Source: Clostridiales bacterium UBA1758 (lineage in GTDB: Bacteria; Bacillota; Clostridia; Oscillospirales; UBA1758). Taken from it: 43,880 bases of DNA. The notes beneath the pieces are model-generated. The model saw only the letters and a program-made list of their open reading frames with translations. It was not told where the DNA came from and searched no databases. How positions within the stretch are numbered: the stretch's first letter is position 1; every line of letters starts with the position of its first letter. The position numbers and the translations under genes are program-made. Location: NCBI GenBank assembly GCA_002315595.1, contig DCHG01000001.1, positions 1 through 43,880 on the forward strand, written 5' to 3'. Below are positions 32,828-41,205 of this stretch, in pieces.

Positions 32828-35655
32828 ATCAGTCAATTTTTGTAAAAGGTGCGAGAGAACACAACTTGAAAAACATTGATGTCGAGATCCCGCGTGACAA
32901 ACTTGTTGTCATTACGGGCGTTTCGGGATCGGGCAAGTCTTCTCTTGCGTTTGATACGATCTACGCCGAAGGTCAGAGGAGATATGTCGAAAGTCTTTCG
33001 AGTTATGCAAGAATGTTCCTCGGACAGATGGATAAGCCGGATGTCGATTATATCGACGGACTTTCTCCGGCGATTTCGATCGACCAGAAAACAACATCGA
33101 AAAACCCGCGTTCCACGGTCGGTACCGTGACGGAAATTTACGATTATTTGCGCTTGCTTTGGGCACGTGTCGGCATCCCGCATTGCCCCGAATGCGGCAA
33201 AGAGATCAAACAACAGTCCATTGACCAAATCATTGATAATATTCTGTCACTCCCCGAAGGCAGCAGGATCCAAATCATGGCGCCGGTCGTTCGCGCACGC
33301 AAGGGTGAATACGCCAAGGTGTTTGAGGATGCAAGACGAAGCGGGTATGTCCGTGCCCGTGTCGACGGAAGCATCTATGAACTGACCGAAGAAATCAAAC
33401 TCGACAAAAACAAAAAACACAACATTGAAATCATTGTCGACCGACTGGTTGTGAAGTCCGAAATCCGACGCAGATTGACGGACTCCGTTGAAACCGCATC
33501 CGCACTTGCGGGTGGCATTGTCATCGTCGACGTCATCGGCGGGGAAGAAAAGGTGTTTTCGCAAAATTATGCCTGCGAGGATTGCGGCATCAGCATTGAG
33601 GAATTGACACCCCGTTTGTTTTCGTTCAACAATCCGTACGGCGCGTGCCCGACCTGCATGGGACTCGGCGCACAGATGAAGATTGATCCCGATCTCATCA
33701 TTCCGAACCCCGATCTTTCCATCCGCGAAGGCGCGATCTGTGCGTCCGGCTGGCAAAATCCCGATTTCGGCACCATTGCGAGAATGTATTATGAAGCACT
33801 TGCGAAAAAGTATAATTTCAAACTCGACGAACCGATCAAAAATCTTTCCAAAGAAGCCATGAACGCGATCCTTTACGGCACGGGAAAGGAGAAACTGACG
33901 CTGAAATACGAGCGCGGATACGGAAGCAACGGATCGTATCAGCAGGAATTCGAGGGCGTTATCAACAATCTCGAACGCCGTTATAAGGAAACGAATTCCG
34001 ATGCTTCCCGCCGTGACATCGAGGAGTGTATGGATGAAACGCCCTGCCCGGATTGTCACGGTGACCGACTGAAAAAAGAGGCACTTGCCGTTACTGTCGG
34101 CGGAATGAATATTGCGGATTTTTCCAAACTCACCGTGGGGGAGGCTTTGAGTTTCATCAACGGGCTTTCCTTTGACGGAAAAGAGGCGGAAGTCGCCGCG
34201 ACTATTTTGAAAGAAATCAAGGCAAGACTCGGATTTTTACAGAGTGTCGGACTGGAATATCTGACGCTTGCACGCAGTTCGGGTACACTTTCCGGCGGTG
34301 AAAGCCAAAGAATTCGCCTTGCAACACAGATCGGTTCCTCGCTGATGGGCGTTCTGTATGTTCTCGATGAGCCGTCGATCGGTCTCCATCAGCGCGACAA
34401 CGACAAACTACTTGATACCCTGCGGCATTTGCGCAATCTTGGTAATACTCTCATTGTCGTTGAACATGATGAAGACACCATTCGCACGGCGGATTATGTG
34501 GTCGACGTCGGTCCCGGTGCGGGCGTCCACGGCGGAAATATCATTTGTGCAGGAACGGTGGACGACATTGTCGCCTGCCCGGAATCGTTGACGGGACAGT
34601 ATCTGAGTGGGGAACGAAAGATCCCCGTTCCGTCCGTTCGTCGCAAGGGAAACGGCAAATATTTGAAAGTTTTCGGCGCAAAACAGAACAATCTGAAAAA
34701 TATTGATGTCGAATTTCCGCTTGGCAAATTCATCTGCGTCACGGGTGTTTCGGGATCGGGAAAATCATCGCTCATCAACGAAATTCTTTATAAAAGCCTT
34801 GCCGCGAAACTCAACGGCGCAAAGACAAGACCGGGCGAGTATGACCGTATGGAAGGCATTGAAAACCTCGATAAGATCATTGCGATTGACCAGTCTCCGA
34901 TCGGACGCACGCCACGTTCAAATCCTGCGACCTATACGGGCGTATTCGGCGAGATCCGCAACCTTTTTGCACAGACGCAGGATGCAAAAACGCATGGCTA
35001 TAATGCCGGACGGTTTTCATTCAATGTCCGTGGCGGACGATGTGAAGCCTGCCAGGGTGACGGTCTGTTGAAGATCGAAATGCACTTTTTGCCCGATATT
35101 TACGTCACATGCGATGTCTGTAAGGGAAAACGGTATAACCGTGAAACGCTTGAAGTGCAGTACAAGGGCAAAAATATCTACGAAGTACTCGAAATGACCT
35201 GCGAAGAAGCAGTGAACTTTTTTGAAAATGTCCCGAGGATCCGCAATAAACTGCAAACGCTCAACGAAGTTGGTCTCGGCTATATCAAGATCGGTCAACC
35301 TTCGACGACGCTATCCGGCGGTGAAGCACAACGCGTAAAACTTGCCACCGAACTTTGCAAGACCTCTACGGGCAAAACCGTCTATATCCTCGATGAGCCG
35401 ACGACCGGGCTTCATGCGGCGGACGTGCATAATCTGATCAATATTTTACATCGGCTTACCGACGCAGGAAATACCGTCATCGTCATCGAACACAACCTCG
35501 ACGTCATCAAGGTCGCCGATCATATCATTGATCTCGGTCCCGAAGGCGGCAACCGCGGTGGTACGATCATCGCCGAAGGTACGCCGGAAGAGATTGCGGC
35601 GATCCCGGAATCCTATACCGGGCAGTACCTCAAAAAGTATCTCGATATGGAATAA
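32824..35655 (+). CDS. uvrA: Excinuclease ABC subunit A
   Basis: A 943-residue twin ABC ATPase that recognises DNA damage with UvrB. Walker A sites are GVSGSGKSSL (about 32-41 and again near 640), the signature motifs are TLSGGESQRIRLATQ and TLSGGEAQRVKLA, with Walker B VLDEPSIGLHQRD and ILDEPTTGLHAAD. Zinc-module cysteines appear as CPECG, CEDCG...CPTCMGLG, CPDCHGDR, CEACQGDG and CDVCKGKR. Length and order are standard. It overlaps uvrB by 4 nt, so the two are translationally coupled. Confidence 0.97.
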   Translation: MNQSIFVKGAREHNLKNIDVEIPRDKLVVITGVSGSGKSSLAFDTIYAEGQRRYVESLSSYARMFLGQMDKPDVDYIDGLSPAISIDQKTTSKNPRSTVGTVTEIYDYLRLLWARVGIPHCPECGKEIKQQSIDQIIDNILSLPEGSRIQIMAPVVRARKGEYAKVFEDARRSGYVRARVDGSIYELTEEIKLDKNKKHNIEIIVDRLVVKSEIRRRLTDSVETASALAGGIVIVDVIGGEEKVFSQNYACEDCGISIEELTPRLFSFNNPYGACPTCMGLGAQMKIDPDLIIPNPDLSIREGAICASGWQNPDFGTIARMYYEALAKKYNFKLDEPIKNLSKEAMNAILYGTGKEKLTLKYERGYGSNGSYQQEFEGVINNLERRYKETNSDASRRDIEECMDETPCPDCHGDRLKKEALAVTVGGMNIADFSKLTVGEALSFINGLSFDGKEAEVAATILKEIKARLGFLQSVGLEYLTLARSSGTLSGGESQRIRLATQIGSSLMGVLYVLDEPSIGLHQRDNDKLLDTLRHLRNLGNTLIVVEHDEDTIRTADYVVDVGPGAGVHGGNIICAGTVDDIVACPESLTGQYLSGERKIPVPSVRRKGNGKYLKVFGAKQNNLKNIDVEFPLGKFICVTGVSGSGKSSLINEILYKSLAAKLNGAKTRPGEYDRMEGIENLDKIIAIDQSPIGRTPRSNPATYTGVFGEIRNLFAQTQDAKTHGYNAGRFSFNVRGGRCEACQGDGLLKIEMHFLPDIYVTCDVCKGKRYNRETLEVQYKGKNIYEVLEMTCEEAVNFFENVPRIRNKLQTLNEVGLGYIKIGQPSTTLSGGEAQRVKLATELCKTSTGKTVYILDEPTTGLHAADVHNLINILHRLTDAGNTVIVIEHNLDVIKVADHIIDLGPEGGNRGGTIIAEGTPEEIAAIPESYTGQYLKKYLDME

Positions 35656-35661
35656 ACGCCA

Positions 35662-35698
35662 AGCCCAAAGGTTTTCCTTTGGGCTGAACGCTTATTTT
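35662..35698 (+). terminator. Terminator after uvrA
   Basis: A perfect 10-bp stem AGCCCAAAGG / CCTTTGGGCT with a TTTT loop, followed by a rather weak T-rich tail (GAACGCTTATTTT). Confidence 0.7.
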
Positions 35699-35739
35699 GA
35701 ATAAAAATGCGAAAAAGTAAAGTTTTTGCCGTGAATCGC

Positions 35740-35768
35740 TTGACTTGCGACTACCGTTGATGTAGCAT
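35740..35768 (+). promoter_or_regulatory. Likely promoter of ABC importer operon
   Basis: TTGACT (35740-35745), 17-bp spacer, TAGCAT (35763-35768). The weak -10 would suit an activated promoter. TCGC...GCGA flank the -35. Confidence 0.4.
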
Positions 35769-35804
35769 TATATCTTGAAAAGTCAGTGAAATGAGGGATA
35801 ACCT

Positions 35805-36917
35805 ATGAAAGTTCTCCTTGAAAATGTCACAAAAAAATTCCCAAATCGCAACCGCAAACAAGAAGATGTTGTTGCGGTCGATCGGTTTCATGTCGAAATT
35901 CCGTCGGGTAAACTCATCGGGCTTCTCGGTCCTTCGGGTTGCGGAAAAAGCACCACGCTGAATATGATCTGCGGTCTTGAAACCCCGACCGAGGGCAGGA
36001 TTTTTTTTGGCGAAGAAGATGTCACCGAGATCCCGCCGGAAAAACGCGGCGTCGGACTTGTTTTTCAAAATTATGCGTTGTATCCGCATTTGACGGTGCG
36101 TCAAAACATCCTTTTTCCGTTGCAGAATTTGCGTGGAAAAGACAAACTTTCCAAGGAAGAAATGCTTCAAAAAGCAGATGAAGCGGCGAAACTCGTTCAA
36201 ATCGAAACATTGATGGATCGTAAACCGAGCGAACTATCGGGCGGTCAGCAACAACGCGTTGCCATTGCACGGGCATTGGTCAAGACTCCGCGGGTGCTAC
36301 TGCTTGACGAGCCTCTTTCCAACCTTGACGCAAGACTTCGTCTGCAAACGCGGGAAGAGATCAAACGAATTCAGCAGGAAACGGGGATCACGACGGTCTT
36401 TGTCACGCACGATCAGGATGAGGCGATGAGCATTTCCGACGAGATTGTGGTCATGGAAGCCGGTCGCGTTCAACAGATCGGTCATCCGCAGGAAGTTTAT
36501 GACAATCCTGTCAATCTCTTTGTGGCAAAATTCCTCGGCACGCCGCCGATCAATGTGTTTGCGGGCGAGGTGAAGTCGGAAAAACTGTATATCGGCGAGG
36601 ATGCCGTACTCGACGTTGCGGGCGTTGCCGACCGAAAGGTGTGTGTAGGCGTCCGTCCCGAAGGCTATGTTCCGAATGTTAACGGCAAATTCCGTTGCAC
36701 ACTGTCCTCTGTTGAGGTCATGGGCAGGGACACGAGTGTCGTTTTTGAGCATCCTGCGGCGGAAACCCGACTTCGCGCCATCATCAGTGCGGATCATTTA
36801 ATCGACAATTCGCAAATGGAGATCCGTTTTGATTTGAAGCCGAACAAGGTCTTCCTTTTTGATGAAGTTTCGAAGCAACGCGTTTTCTTTGACGACGGGA
36901 AGGAAAACGGCAAATGA
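35805..36917 (+). CDS. Sugar ABC importer ATPase (MalK/UgpC/MsmK type)
   Basis: A 370-residue ATPase of the CUT1 importer class. Walker A is LLGPSGCGKSTTL, the Q-loop VFQNYALYPHLTV, the signature LSGGQQQRVAIARAL, Walker B VLLLDEPLSNLDARLR, and the H-loop VFVTHDQDEAMS. Residues from about 245 form the OB-type regulatory domain of MalK-like proteins (VCVGVRPEGYVPN). It energises import through the two permeases that follow, starting with a 4-nt overlap (ATGA). The substrate is probably an oligosaccharide but cannot be read from the sequence. Confidence 0.93.
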   Translation: MKVLLENVTKKFPNRNRKQEDVVAVDRFHVEIPSGKLIGLLGPSGCGKSTTLNMICGLETPTEGRIFFGEEDVTEIPPEKRGVGLVFQNYALYPHLTVRQNILFPLQNLRGKDKLSKEEMLQKADEAAKLVQIETLMDRKPSELSGGQQQRVAIARALVKTPRVLLLDEPLSNLDARLRLQTREEIKRIQQETGITTVFVTHDQDEAMSISDEIVVMEAGRVQQIGHPQEVYDNPVNLFVAKFLGTPPINVFAGEVKSEKLYIGEDAVLDVAGVADRKVCVGVRPEGYVPNVNGKFRCTLSSVEVMGRDTSVVFEHPAAETRLRAIISADHLIDNSQMEIRFDLKPNKVFLFDEVSKQRVFFDDGKENGK

Positions 36918-37807
36918 AGAAAAATAGTTGGAAAGCATGGCTGTATTTGTTGCCGGCACTGTTGTTCCTCAGCGTATTTATGATCTATCCGATTGTGGAT
37001 GTCTTCGTTTATTCGTTTGAGGAAGGGTATAATTCCGCATCACAAACTTTTTTCGGCGTGGGCGGGTATAATTTTGCGTATGTGCTTCACGATCCGTATT
37101 TTATGCAGGCACTGAAAAACACATTCCTGCTCGTAATCATCACGGTGCCTGTTTCTACGGGATTGGCACTGTTGATCTCGCTTGCGCTGAATTCGGTCAA
37201 AAAACTGCGCGAACTTTATGAAACGATCTATTTTCTGCCGTATGTCACCAATACCCTTGCCGTCGGTTTGGTGTTTATGATCCTTTTTCAAAAAACAGCG
37301 TATTCGGACGGCTTGATGAATTTTCTCGTGACGGCATTCGGTGGCAACACCGTCGATTTCCTCGGCGGACCGTACTGGGCGAAAATGCTCGTTCTCTGCC
37401 TCTATACGGTTTGGGTTGTTTTGCCGTTTAAGATCCTTGTGCTGACGAGTGCACTTGCATCGGTGCGGCAGGATTACTATAATGCCGCAAAGATCGACGC
37501 AACACCGAAATGGCGTGTTTTTACAAAGATCACCCTGCCGATGATTTCGCCGATGCTCTTTTACCTGATTATCACGGGTTTTATCGGCGCATTCAAGGCA
37601 TACAGTGACGCGGTGGCAATCTTCGGCACCAACCTCAACGCCGCGGGAATGAATACCATTGTCGGATATGTCTATGATATGCTATACGGAAACGGCGGGG
37701 GATATCCGTCCTACGCGTCTGCGGCGGCGATCATTCTGTTCGTCATCGTTCTGACGATCACCTGCATCAACCTGCTTGTCAGTCGCAAGCATGTGTACTA
37801 TATGTGA
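36914..37807 (+). CDS. ABC sugar permease, MalF/UgpA type
   Basis: A 297-residue inner-membrane permease with six helices, starting WKAWLYLLPALLFLSVFMIYPIVDVFVYSF. The EAA loop that docks on the ATPase reads YYNAAKIDATPKWRVFTKI, followed by TLPMISPMLFYLIITGFIGAF. Overlaps the ATPase gene by 4 nt. The following permease starts 8 nt downstream. Confidence 0.92.
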   Translation: MKKNSWKAWLYLLPALLFLSVFMIYPIVDVFVYSFEEGYNSASQTFFGVGGYNFAYVLHDPYFMQALKNTFLLVIITVPVSTGLALLISLALNSVKKLRELYETIYFLPYVTNTLAVGLVFMILFQKTAYSDGLMNFLVTAFGGNTVDFLGGPYWAKMLVLCLYTVWVVLPFKILVLTSALASVRQDYYNAAKIDATPKWRVFTKITLPMISPMLFYLIITGFIGAFKAYSDAVAIFGTNLNAAGMNTIVGYVYDMLYGNGGGYPSYASAAAIILFVIVLTITCINLLVSRKHVYYM

Positions 37808-37815
37808 GGTGGAAA

Positions 37816-38673
37816 ATGAAAAAAAGAACAATTCAAAACACCTCCGGCGGAAAATTGTTGAAAATCGGCTGTTATGTTCTGCTCAGCATTTGGGCGATCT
37901 TTGTACTGTTCCCGTTTTATTGGATGATCCTTTCGAGCGTCAAAAGTTACGGCACGTATAATTCCGAATATATTCCCGCGTTTTTCACGCTTGCTCCGAC
38001 TTTACAGAACTATGTGGATGCGTTCACTTCGGTCACCCTTGACATTTATCTGACCAACACTCTTTTCTTTGCGGTTGTGACGACGGCGTTGATGCTTGCG
38101 GTCACGGTGTTTGCGGCGTTTGCATTTGCAAGGCTTGACTTTCCGGGCAAAAAGATCGGTTTCACGATCCTGCTTTCGCTGATGATGATACCGAATGAAC
38201 TCGTCATCATCACAAATTTCCAGACTGCCACGGCGCTCGGACTGCGAAACACTTTCACGGGGTTGATTTTGCCGAGTGTGACCTCGGTATTCTATATCTA
38301 TTTGCTCAAAGAGAATTTCGAACAGATCCCGGATGAACTTTATCGTGCGGCAAAGGTCGACGGAACATCGGATATGAAATATCTGTTCAAGGTGATGATC
38401 CCGATCTGCAAGCCGACGATCATCACCATCACGATATTGAAAGTCATTGAATGTTGGAATTCCTACGTTTGGCCGCGTTTGATCACGGATAATTCGAAAT
38501 TCTTCCTTGTTTCCAATGGAATTCAGGAGATCCGTGAAAACGGCTTCGGACGGGAAAATATACCCGCAATGATGGCGGCTGTCGTGACGATTTCCGTTCC
38601 GCTGATCCTCTTGTTTTTGATCTTTCGCAAAAAGATTATGGCAGGCGTTTCGAGAGGGGGCACCAAGGGATGA
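37816..38673 (+). CDS. ABC sugar permease, MalG/UgpE type
   Basis: A 285-residue second permease with six helices and the EAA loop ELYRAAKVDGTSDMKYLFKV, then MIPICKPTIITITILKVIECWNSYVWP, the usual MalG-type ending. I start at ATG 37816 because GAGGTGG lies 3-4 nt before it; a GTG at 37804 in the same frame would overlap the upstream stop. It pairs with the 36914 gene to form the channel. Its stop overlaps the next start by 4 nt. Confidence 0.92.
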   Translation: MKKRTIQNTSGGKLLKIGCYVLLSIWAIFVLFPFYWMILSSVKSYGTYNSEYIPAFFTLAPTLQNYVDAFTSVTLDIYLTNTLFFAVVTTALMLAVTVFAAFAFARLDFPGKKIGFTILLSLMMIPNELVIITNFQTATALGLRNTFTGLILPSVTSVFYIYLLKENFEQIPDELYRAAKVDGTSDMKYLFKVMIPICKPTIITITILKVIECWNSYVWPRLITDNSKFFLVSNGIQEIRENGFGRENIPAMMAAVVTISVPLILLFLIFRKKIMAGVSRGGTKG

Positions 38674-40259
38674 AAAAACTTTTGGCGTTGCTTGTTGTAC
38701 TTGGATTGCTTTTACCGACCTTGGTCGGGTGCCACGGATCACGCGGCTTGGATCCTTTTGTCATGCCGGATGAATTCGACACGACAAGAGATTACGAAAT
38801 CACATTTTGGGCAAAAAACGACACCAATAAGGCGCAGACAAAGGTGTATGAAAAGGCAATTGCCGATTTCGAAACACTTTATCCGAACATTCGTGTCAAT
38901 ATGCGCCTTTATACCGATTATGGAAAGATCTATAACGATGTCATCACGAACATTCCGACGAATACCACGCCGGACGTCTGCATCACTTATCCCGACCATA
39001 TTGCGACATATATGACGGGTACAAATATCGTCGTGCCGTTGGATGATGTTTTCGCGGACGAAAACTACGGTCTCGGCGGAGATGAATTGAAATTCGAGTC
39101 GCCGGAATTTGACGAAATCGTTGTAAAATACATCGACGAATGTAATTTTGACGGACATTATTATGCGGTGCCGTTTATGCGCTCGACGGAGGCTTGCTAT
39201 GTCAACCGCACCTATGTCGAAAAATTGGGATTTGAACTGCCCGATGTCCTGACATGGGATTTTGTGTGGGAAGTCGCCGAGGCGGCAATGGCAACGGACG
39301 ATGACGGCAATTACATCGTCAACGGGCAAAAGGTGCTGATTCCGTTCATTTACAAATCGACGGACAATATGATGATCCAAATGCTTCGTCAACTTGATGC
39401 AGGTTATTCCGGCGATGAGGGCGAGATACTTCTTTTCAACGATGAAACGAAAGAAATCGTCAAAACCGTCGCCGATCATGCCGCAACGGGCGCGTTTTCG
39501 ACCTTCAAGATTTCAGGTTATCCTGCGAACTTTTTGAATGCGGGACAGTGCATTTTCGCCGTCGACTCCACGGCCGGCTCAACATGGATGGGCCCGGATG
39601 CACCATTAGTCGACATCAGCGAAGAAAAGATCACAAACTTCGATGTCGAGGTGCGAATGATACCGCAGATGAATTCCGAAAATCCGCAGATGATTTCGCA
39701 GGGACCGTCGGTCTGCGTGTTCAATAAAAACGATCCGCAACAAACACTTGCCGCATGGTTGTTTACGCAGTATCTGCTCACCGACGATGTTCAAATTGCC
39801 TATTCGGAAACGGAAGGTTATGTACCTGTGACGACGCAGGCGCGTGAAACCGATGAATATCAATCGTATCTCGATGACGAGGGAACGGATGCGGCAAATT
39901 ATTTCGTCAAACTGCGTGCGGTCAAAATGCTGATTGAACACACCGACGATACATTCATTACGTCGGTGTTCAACGGTTCCGCTTCACTTCGTGACGCCGC
40001 AGGACAAATCATTGAAAACGCTGCAAAGGCGGTAAGAAGAAATCAGACCGTGGATGACGACTTTATTGAGAAACAGTACACGGATGTCACGGCGTTGTAT
40101 CATCTCGACCAAATTCAAACATCTTCCAATGAACGGCAAGAACTCGGGAAATTGCCAAACGGCGCAATTGCGTTGATTGCGACACTCGGATTTGTTTGGA
40201 TCGGGATCGTTTTGTATATTCTCAATGAAAAAAGAAGAAAAATCCGCAATAAATTTTGA
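38670..40259 (+). CDS. Extracellular sugar-binding lipoprotein with C-terminal membrane helix
   Basis: A 529-residue solute-binding protein. The signal peptide MKKLLALLVVLGLLLPTLVGC has a lipobox with Cys21. The body has family-1 binding-protein features: YEITFWAKND, FETLYPNIRVN, TPDVCITYPDHIATYM, YYAVPFMRSTEACYVN and ALAAWLFTQYLL-like ending. Unusually it ends with a membrane helix (ALIATLGFVWIGIVLYIL) and a basic tail (NEKRRKIRNKF), so it may be held at both ends. It is the last gene of the importer operon, all with 4-nt overlaps or an 8-nt gap; binding proteins usually come first. Confidence 0.9.
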   Translation: MKKLLALLVVLGLLLPTLVGCHGSRGLDPFVMPDEFDTTRDYEITFWAKNDTNKAQTKVYEKAIADFETLYPNIRVNMRLYTDYGKIYNDVITNIPTNTTPDVCITYPDHIATYMTGTNIVVPLDDVFADENYGLGGDELKFESPEFDEIVVKYIDECNFDGHYYAVPFMRSTEACYVNRTYVEKLGFELPDVLTWDFVWEVAEAAMATDDDGNYIVNGQKVLIPFIYKSTDNMMIQMLRQLDAGYSGDEGEILLFNDETKEIVKTVADHAATGAFSTFKISGYPANFLNAGQCIFAVDSTAGSTWMGPDAPLVDISEEKITNFDVEVRMIPQMNSENPQMISQGPSVCVFNKNDPQQTLAAWLFTQYLLTDDVQIAYSETEGYVPVTTQARETDEYQSYLDDEGTDAANYFVKLRAVKMLIEHTDDTFITSVFNGSASLRDAAGQIIENAAKAVRRNQTVDDDFIEKQYTDVTALYHLDQIQTSSNERQELGKLPNGAIALIATLGFVWIGIVLYILNEKRRKIRNKF

Positions 40260-40269
40260 AAAATAGAAA

Positions 40270-40297
40270 TTGATTTCCTGCGAGTTTCGATTATAAT
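40270..40297 (+). promoter_or_regulatory. Promoter of the 40332 lipoprotein gene
   Basis: TTGATT (40270-40275), 16-bp spacer, TATAAT (40292-40297), 34 bp before ATG. TAGGAGG lies 7-8 nt before the start. Confidence 0.65.
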
Positions 40298-40331
40298 AAT
40301 GTTGTCCACAATAATATTAGGAGGAAAATAC

Positions 40332-41069
40332 ATGAAAAAGTTGATTGCCATTCTTCTTGCACTCTGCACTGTCCTTTGCTTTGCAGGTTGTTCGAAGAAA
40401 ACGACCGATGTCGATGTCAAGGGCGAGGGTGTTATGACTTATGCGGAATATGCTGCCGCCGAACTCGACAGTGAAGTCGTTGTTGAAACCTATGTTCAGG
40501 CGAAACAGAGTTGGTGGGAAGACTCCGCAACGCTCTACACCCAGGATAAGGACGGTGCGTACTTTATTTACGGTGCCGCCTGCTCCGAAGAAGATTATGC
40601 CAAACTCGAAAAGGGCACGAAAATCAAAGTCACCGGCTATAAGTCCGAGTGGTCGGGTGAAGTCGAAATCATCGACGCGACTATCGAAATTGAAGACGGC
40701 AATTACAGCGCCGAAGCGATGGATGCCACCGAACTTCTCGGCAAAGACGAACTCGTTGATAGCCAGAATATGTTCGCATCCTTCAAGGGCATGACCGTTG
40801 AGCCTATCACCGATGCCGAAGGCAACGAAGTCGCGTTCCTTTACAACTGGGACGGCTCCGGCGCTCAGGGTGATGACCTGTACTTCAATGTTTCCGTGAA
40901 CGGAAACACCTATCAGTTCACCGTTGAGTCCTATCTCTGCGGTGCCGATACCGATGTTTATAAGGCCGTTGAGGCTCTGAATGTCGGCGATGTTGTCGAT
41001 ATGGAAGGATTCCTTTATTGGTACGAGGGCGTAAATACCCATGTTACCACATTGACCGTTTCCAAGTAA
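40332..41069 (+). CDS. Lipoprotein with probable tandem OB-like domains
   Basis: A 245-residue lipoprotein with signal peptide MKKLIAILLALCTVLCFAGC (lipidated Cys20). Two similar acidic, beta-rich halves are visible: VMTYAEYAAAELDSEVVVETYVQ...GTKIKVTGYKSEWSGEVEIIDATI and SFKGMTVEPI...NVGDVVDMEGFLYWYEGVNTHVTTLTV. Both end in the K/D-V-x-G-(Y/F) strand typical of OB-type modules. No enzyme motif is present; binding of a ligand at the cell surface is a guess. I start at ATG 40332 by the ribosome binding site, although the frame is open to 40299. Own promoter and terminator. Confidence 0.82.
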   Translation: MKKLIAILLALCTVLCFAGCSKKTTDVDVKGEGVMTYAEYAAAELDSEVVVETYVQAKQSWWEDSATLYTQDKDGAYFIYGAACSEEDYAKLEKGTKIKVTGYKSEWSGEVEIIDATIEIEDGNYSAEAMDATELLGKDELVDSQNMFASFKGMTVEPITDAEGNEVAFLYNWDGSGAQGDDLYFNVSVNGNTYQFTVESYLCGADTDVYKAVEALNVGDVVDMEGFLYWYEGVNTHVTTLTVSK

Positions 41070-41080
41070 GAAAAATATAA

Positions 41081-41122
41081 AAAACCACCTGTCTGTTATT
41101 ACAGATAGGTGGTTTTCTTTTG
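41081..41122 (+). terminator. Terminator after OB-like lipoprotein
   Basis: A 16-bp stem (41081-41096 with 41101-41116, one G-T pair) with a TATT loop, A4 before and TTTTCTTTTG after. Confidence 0.9.
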
Positions 41123-41132
41123 CCTTCGATTA

Positions 41133-41141
41133 TGATATAAT
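41133..41141 (+). promoter_or_regulatory. Extended -10 promoter of the CxxC lipoprotein
   Basis: TGATATAAT is a TGn-extended perfect -10. No good -35 is visible; the -35 position falls in the terminator T-tract. Confidence 0.45.
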
Positions 41142-41152
41142 ATCAACCTACA

Positions 41153-41179
41153 CGTCAATCATCAAAATGAAGATTGACG
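41153..41179 (+). promoter_or_regulatory. Inverted repeat in the leader of the CxxC lipoprotein
   Basis: CGTCAATC (41153-41160) pairs perfectly with GATTGACG (41172-41179); two more inner pairs leave an AAAAT loop. It lies between the -10 and the ribosome binding site, so it could be an operator or a 5'-UTR hairpin. No T-tract follows. Confidence 0.4.
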
Positions 41180-41205
41180 CAAAAATAAAGATACGGAGAA
41201 TGAAA

